A stretch of DNA of 64,000 nt from DASWUZ01 sp036401375 (lineage in GTDB: Bacteria > Acidobacteriota > Terriglobia > Terriglobales > Acidobacteriaceae). Each line of letters opens with the position of its first letter. Position 1 is the stretch's first letter. This document shows positions 60,715-64,000 of the stretch, piece by piece. The notes beneath the pieces were generated by a model. The model was not told the origin of the DNA. It saw nothing but the letters and a program-made list of their open reading frames with translations, and did not search any database. The position numbers and the translations under genes are program-made. The DNA is taken from positions 62,001 through 126,000 of the forward strand of contig DASWVB010000019.1 in the NCBI GenBank assembly GCA_036401375.1. The letters are read 5' to 3'.

Positions 60715-61698
60715 ATGATGGTAGAAGCGGTTGTTCTATGGAACGAGCCAAACAACCTGTCGCACTGGAATTTTCACCTCGATCCGCAATGGGAGCGCTT
60801 CGCCGACATGGTGAGGCAGGCCTCGGCCGCGATCCGGCGAGAGAACCCCAACCTGCCAATCGTGCTTGGAGGGGTCTCTTCATGCGACTGCGACTTCCTC
60901 CGGCTGATGAAGAGCCACGGAGTCATGCATCAGGTGGACGCGGTTGCAGTTCACGGCTTTCCCTTGGATTGGAACCATTGGGGCATCGAGGAGTGGCCAG
61001 ACCGCATCGCTGAGGCAGCAGAGGTCTGCCAGCTGCCGATCTGGGTCGCTGAGGTCGGCGCATCTTCCTTCGGCGCAGAAGAGGTGGCCGACTTTGGGCT
61101 GCGACGTACCCTCGAACTCATTCGCGGTCGCGCCGCCCGCATTCACTGGTACTCCCTCTTTGATCTTCCTCCCTCCTGGCCGGCAGAGACGAGGCATCGG
61201 GAGGCAGAGGGCTCCTCTTATTACCGGCACTACTACCTCGGTCTGCTCAAGCATGACGGCAGCCCCAAACTGTCGGCGGCAAACTTCCCGGTCGACGGCG
61301 AAGTCGGGTTATGTCAGTGGTTTCACTTTGAAGATCCTCGCCTCGACGCCGCCGTGGAGTGGATGAAGCACCATAATATACGGTATATACGCACCGGATT
61401 GAGTTGGGCCGACAGCTATCGCCCGGGCGCAGAGGCCTGGTTCGACCGGATGGTGGCGGCCCTGGAACCCTTTGACGTTTCGCTGACACTCTGCTTTACG
61501 CCCGAGCACCTGGGGCTTGAACCACACCATACCAGTCCTCCGGCTGATAACCGGACGTTTGCAGACTTTGCGGCTTGGGCGGTGAACCGTTACGCTCCAC
61601 GGAAGGGTGCATCCTGGTCGAGATGTCGTGTTGAGGGTGCGCTGGAATCTGTAGCAGTCGCTAGCGAAGAGAAAGACGAGGTCGCTGCAATCTCATGA
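60715..61698 (+). CDS. Glycosidase-like protein with reversed TIM-barrel halves
   Basis: The 327-residue protein resembles the clan GH-A 'beta-xylosidase' family found next to sugar epimerases. In relatives the order is WFHFED...IRTGLSWAD...VTLCFTPEH...ELWNEPNNLSHW...WVAEVG. Here the second half comes first: VVLWNEPNNLSHWNF with a candidate acid/base Glu11, AVHGFPLDW, and a candidate nucleophile Glu113 in IWVAEVGASS. The first half, GLCQWFHFEDPRLDAAVEWM, RYIRTGLSWADSYRPG and SLTLCFTPEHLG, follows from about residue 200. The last 30 residues lack similarity. Thus the gene is circularly permuted, or a chimera of two copies after a deletion. The ribosome site is weak. The next gene overlaps its stop by four bases. 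Confidence 0.7.
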   Translation: MMVEAVVLWNEPNNLSHWNFHLDPQWERFADMVRQASAAIRRENPNLPIVLGGVSSCDCDFLRLMKSHGVMHQVDAVAVHGFPLDWNHWGIEEWPDRIAEAAEVCQLPIWVAEVGASSFGAEEVADFGLRRTLELIRGRAARIHWYSLFDLPPSWPAETRHREAEGSSYYRHYYLGLLKHDGSPKLSAANFPVDGEVGLCQWFHFEDPRLDAAVEWMKHHNIRYIRTGLSWADSYRPGAEAWFDRMVAALEPFDVSLTLCFTPEHLGLEPHHTSPPADNRTFADFAAWAVNRYAPRKGASWSRCRVEGALESVAVASEEKDEVAAIS

Positions 61699-62819
61699 GC
61701 AAGCAGATTCTGATCACGGGAGGAGCCGGGTTCGTCGGTTCCCACCTGGCCGACGGGCTCCTTCGTGAGGGGCACAACGTGCGCGTTCTCGACGACCTCA
61801 CGCTCCAGGTACATCCCGATGGTAAGCTGCCCGCTTATCTGTCCCCCGAGGTTGAGTTCGTCAACGGCGACATCCGCGATCCCAACCTGTTGCGGCACGC
61901 GCTTCGAGGAGTAGACGCGATCTATCACTTCGCGGCGACCGTAGGCGTGGGCCAGTCCATGTACGAGATCAGCCGCTACATGAGTATCAATACGCAGGGT
62001 ACGGCGGAGTTGCTGCAGGCTATCCTCGATACTCGTTCCGCCCCGGAGAAGCTGGTGGTGGCCTCTTCCATGTCTATCTATGGGGAGGGGCGGTACGTCT
62101 GCGGGGAGTGCGGCCAGCCCGCAACTCCTCCCGTGCGGCCCGTCGCCCAGCTGCGCCAGGCGCAGTGGGACCTCGCCTGCCACGACTGCCATGGTGTTCT
62201 CAAGCCGCAGCCGACGCCGGAAGACAAGCCCTCCGAGATCAACTCCATCTATGCTTTGTCGAAGCGCGACCAGGAAGAGCTTTGCATGATCTACGGGCGG
62301 ACCTACGGCCTGCCGGTAACGGCGCTGCGGTTTTTCAACATCTATGGAACGCGGCAATCCCTGTCAAACCCATACACCGGTGTCGCCGCAATCTTTGCCT
62401 CGCGGCTGCTGAACGGGCAGGCGCCGCTAGTGTTTGAGGATGGGGAGCAGATGCGGGACTTCGTCAGTATTCATGACATCGTGAGGGCCAACATACTGGC
62501 GCTGGCCTCCCCCGCATCCGACGGGCACGTAATCAACGTAGGATGCGGCAAGCCCATCAGCATTCGTAGTGTCGCCGAGATGCTGGCCCGCTCGCTCGGC
62601 ATGGACCAGGAGCCTGTCATCACCCAAAAATATCGGGCTGGCGATATTCGGCACTGCTATGCAGACCTCACACGTGCGCGCACGCTGCTCGGATATGAGC
62701 CTCAGGTGACCCATGAAGAGGGCTTTCTCGAACTAGCTGAATGGCTGAAGTCACAGGATGCGGAGGACAAGGCAGACACCATGCTGCAGCAACTCGCCAA
62801 TTACGGCCTGACCGCGTGA
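61695..62819 (+). CDS. NAD-dependent sugar epimerase with inserted zinc ribbon
   Basis: This 374-residue extended SDR has the cofactor motif GGAGFVG (9-15), catalytic Tyr186 and Lys190 in SIYALSKRDQEE, and DFVSIHDIVRA typical of nucleotide-sugar epimerases. It resembles dTDP-L-rhamnose 4-epimerase-type enzymes (SSMSIYGEG, RFFNIYGTRQSLSNPYTG). Between residues 133 and 178 an insert carries CGEC (136-139) and CHDC (162-165), a four-cysteine zinc-ribbon pattern. The ATG overlaps the stop of the glycosidase (ATGA), indicating translational coupling. The sugar is not established. The next epimerase gene follows after 34 bp. Confidence 0.88.
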   Translation: MSKQILITGGAGFVGSHLADGLLREGHNVRVLDDLTLQVHPDGKLPAYLSPEVEFVNGDIRDPNLLRHALRGVDAIYHFAATVGVGQSMYEISRYMSINTQGTAELLQAILDTRSAPEKLVVASSMSIYGEGRYVCGECGQPATPPVRPVAQLRQAQWDLACHDCHGVLKPQPTPEDKPSEINSIYALSKRDQEELCMIYGRTYGLPVTALRFFNIYGTRQSLSNPYTGVAAIFASRLLNGQAPLVFEDGEQMRDFVSIHDIVRANILALASPASDGHVINVGCGKPISIRSVAEMLARSLGMDQEPVITQKYRAGDIRHCYADLTRARTLLGYEPQVTHEEGFLELAEWLKSQDAEDKADTMLQQLANYGLTA

Positions 62820-62853
62820 TCTGATTTCCGACTACACCCAGGGGACTGACAGA

Positions 62854-63984
62854 ATGGCACGAAGGACGCAGGACAGCACCCGAAGCGTACTGATCACGGG
62901 AGGAGCAGGCTTCGTCGGCTCGAACCTCGCCGCAAGGCTGTTATGCGAGGGCGGCGCAGAGGTGACCGTGCTCGACAATCTCTCCCGCCGGGGTGTGCGA
63001 CACAATCTGGAGTGGTTGCGGTCTCTGCCTGAATCCAGACGGCTGACGTTGATTGAAGCCGACGTTCGCGACCAGTCTGCGATCACCGCTGCGGTGAGTT
63101 ACGCGGATGAGATCTATCATCTGGCCGCCCAGGTCGCAGTTACGACAGCCGTGCGAAACCCTCGCGACGACTTCGAAGTAAACGCCCTCGGTACCTTTAA
63201 CGTACTGGAAGCGGCTCGCGCCTCCGGCAGGCAGTCGATGCTGCTCTTTACCTCCACTAATAAGGTTTATGGGGGGCTGTGTACTGTACCGGTCGAGCCT
63301 CGCGCCACGCGCTACTGCGCCTCTGATACAAGCTTTGAGGGTGCCACCGAGGAGACCCCACTGGACTTTCACTCGCCCTATGGCTGCTCAAAAGGCGCCG
63401 CGGATCAGTATGTCCGCGACTACGCGCGCATCTACCAGCTTCCTACCGTGGTGTTTCGCATGTCCTGCATTGCCGGGCCGCGTCAGCTTGGGAACGAAGA
63501 CCAGGGCTGGGTTGCCCACTTTTTGTACTCAGCCCTGGCCGGCCGGTCTATCAATATATATGGCACGGGGTTACAGGTCCGGGACGTGCTTCACGTCGAA
63601 GACCTCATCGATGCCATGCAGGCGGCTCGCCAGAACCTTGCGACCACTGCGGGTGAGGTCTACAACGTTGGCGGAGGTCCGACTCGGGCAACCTCGGTCC
63701 TTGAGACCCTGGGTGAAATTCAGAGGCTCACAGGCAAAACATGCCGGCTGCAGCACTTCGAGGAACGTCCAGGCGATCAGCCTCTATACGTGTCCAATAT
63801 ATCGAAGCTGACGTCAGACACTGGTTGGCAACCGCAGCGGTCATTCGCGGAGACCCTCAAAGATATACAGGAGTTCTGGCTCGCAAATCGTGAACTGATC
63901 GAGAACAATTTCGCTGACTCCGCGACGGCCGGGATGGATGTAACCGCGGGTGTCGAAGAGTTCGTTACCGAGGAGGTAGCTTGA
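62854..63984 (+). CDS. NAD-dependent epimerase, CDP-paratose/tyvelose 2-epimerase-like
   Basis: The 376-residue extended SDR has GGAGFVGSNLA, Tyr and Lys in SPYGCSKGAADQYVRDYARIY, and EDQGWVAHFL, all characteristic of CDP-tyvelose/paratose 2-epimerase-type enzymes. It ends with a polar tail of about 40 residues (after the EFWLANRELI segment). No CDP-sugar synthesis genes are visible, so the substrate may be another NDP-sugar. Its TGA stop overlaps the TTG start of the next gene, whose ribosome site AGGAGG is inside this coding region. Confidence 0.88.
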   Translation: MARRTQDSTRSVLITGGAGFVGSNLAARLLCEGGAEVTVLDNLSRRGVRHNLEWLRSLPESRRLTLIEADVRDQSAITAAVSYADEIYHLAAQVAVTTAVRNPRDDFEVNALGTFNVLEAARASGRQSMLLFTSTNKVYGGLCTVPVEPRATRYCASDTSFEGATEETPLDFHSPYGCSKGAADQYVRDYARIYQLPTVVFRMSCIAGPRQLGNEDQGWVAHFLYSALAGRSINIYGTGLQVRDVLHVEDLIDAMQAARQNLATTAGEVYNVGGGPTRATSVLETLGEIQRLTGKTCRLQHFEERPGDQPLYVSNISKLTSDTGWQPQRSFAETLKDIQEFWLANRELIENNFADSATAGMDVTAGVEEFVTEEVA

Positions 63985-64000
63985 GATACGCCTTGGTCAA
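63981..64000 (+). CDS. Start of a further gene, truncated by the window edge
   Basis: TTG start overlapping the preceding stop (TTGA) with AGGAGG at 63971-63976. Only MRYALV is readable. Clusters of this type often continue with a B12-binding radical SAM protein that starts MRxALVNP, but six residues are too few to be sure. Confidence 0.5.

Noticed and set aside
1..64000. CRISPR arrays, prophage, insertion sequences, integrative elements, toxin-antitoxin or restriction loci
   Set aside because: No regularly spaced repeats, transposase or integrase motifs, Cas, phage structural or restriction genes were found on either strand.

Overview
The window reads as chromosomal DNA of an Acidobacteriota member, probably an Acidobacteriaceae/Terriglobia soil type (Granulicella, Terriglobus or Edaphobacter-like). 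The evidence is a GWxTD-domain lipoprotein-like gene, a DUF885 exopeptidase, a DUF3857/transglutaminase protein, a large CheB-CheR-PAS hybrid kinase, a fused-gamma/alpha 2-oxoacid:ferredoxin oxidoreductase and many secreted peptidases. No rRNA, CRISPR array, integrase, transposase or phage gene was seen. The genus assignment is inference.

Layout. 1-2251 (minus): end of a glycine-betaine/osmoprotectant-type ABC transporter (permease cut by the window edge, ATPase) and a P-loop kinase with a long disordered N-terminus. 2526-5699 (plus): glycolytic run gapA-pgk-tpiA, followed by 669 bp without a protein gene that may hold a structured RNA with its own terminator. 6369-7187: a methyltransferase. 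7303-18061 (minus): KorB/KorA oxidoreductase, a DapA-family lyase with an unusual insert, carB, carA, lepB and an exported VirB10/TrbI-like protein. 18177-22712 (plus): a serine hydrolase, murQ, murA (cell-wall salvage and synthesis) and a DinB protein.

22769-29757 is rich in signalling genes: an HD-GYP response regulator, a membrane histidine kinase with an ethylene-receptor-like sensor region that is apparently translationally coupled to a tiny upstream ORF, two single-domain response regulators and a 29-codon ORF with a good ribosome binding site. 29837-40697 holds proC, a DUF885 peptidase, a sigma54-activator relative lacking the GAFTGA loop, a MacA-type adaptor plus ATPase without a permease, and a GWxTD protein followed by a carboxypeptidase-regulatory-like protein. 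A tRNA-Lys(CTT) lies at 40829-40904.

41235-55780 is mixed metabolism: two SDRs (one frameshifted), a GH13 amylase, small membrane proteins, mscL, a PSMA-like M28 peptidase, pdxT, a stand-alone cytochrome oxidase subunit II, uppP, a DUF3857 protein, and a cytochrome oxidase subunit I interrupted by an apparent one-base deletion. 55827-60311 encodes a 1494-residue CheB-CheR-PAS-kinase-receiver protein. From 60715 to the right edge runs a tightly coupled carbohydrate cluster (glycosidase, two NAD-dependent sugar epimerases, start of a further gene) that continues outside the window.

The most unusual items are the glycosidase whose TIM-barrel halves appear in reversed order, the ethylene-receptor-like kinase with its coupled small ORF, the degenerate sigma54-type regulator, the DapA insert, and the possible RNA downstream of tpiA. 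No single feature is proven to be a new system. All family assignments come from reading motifs, without database searches.
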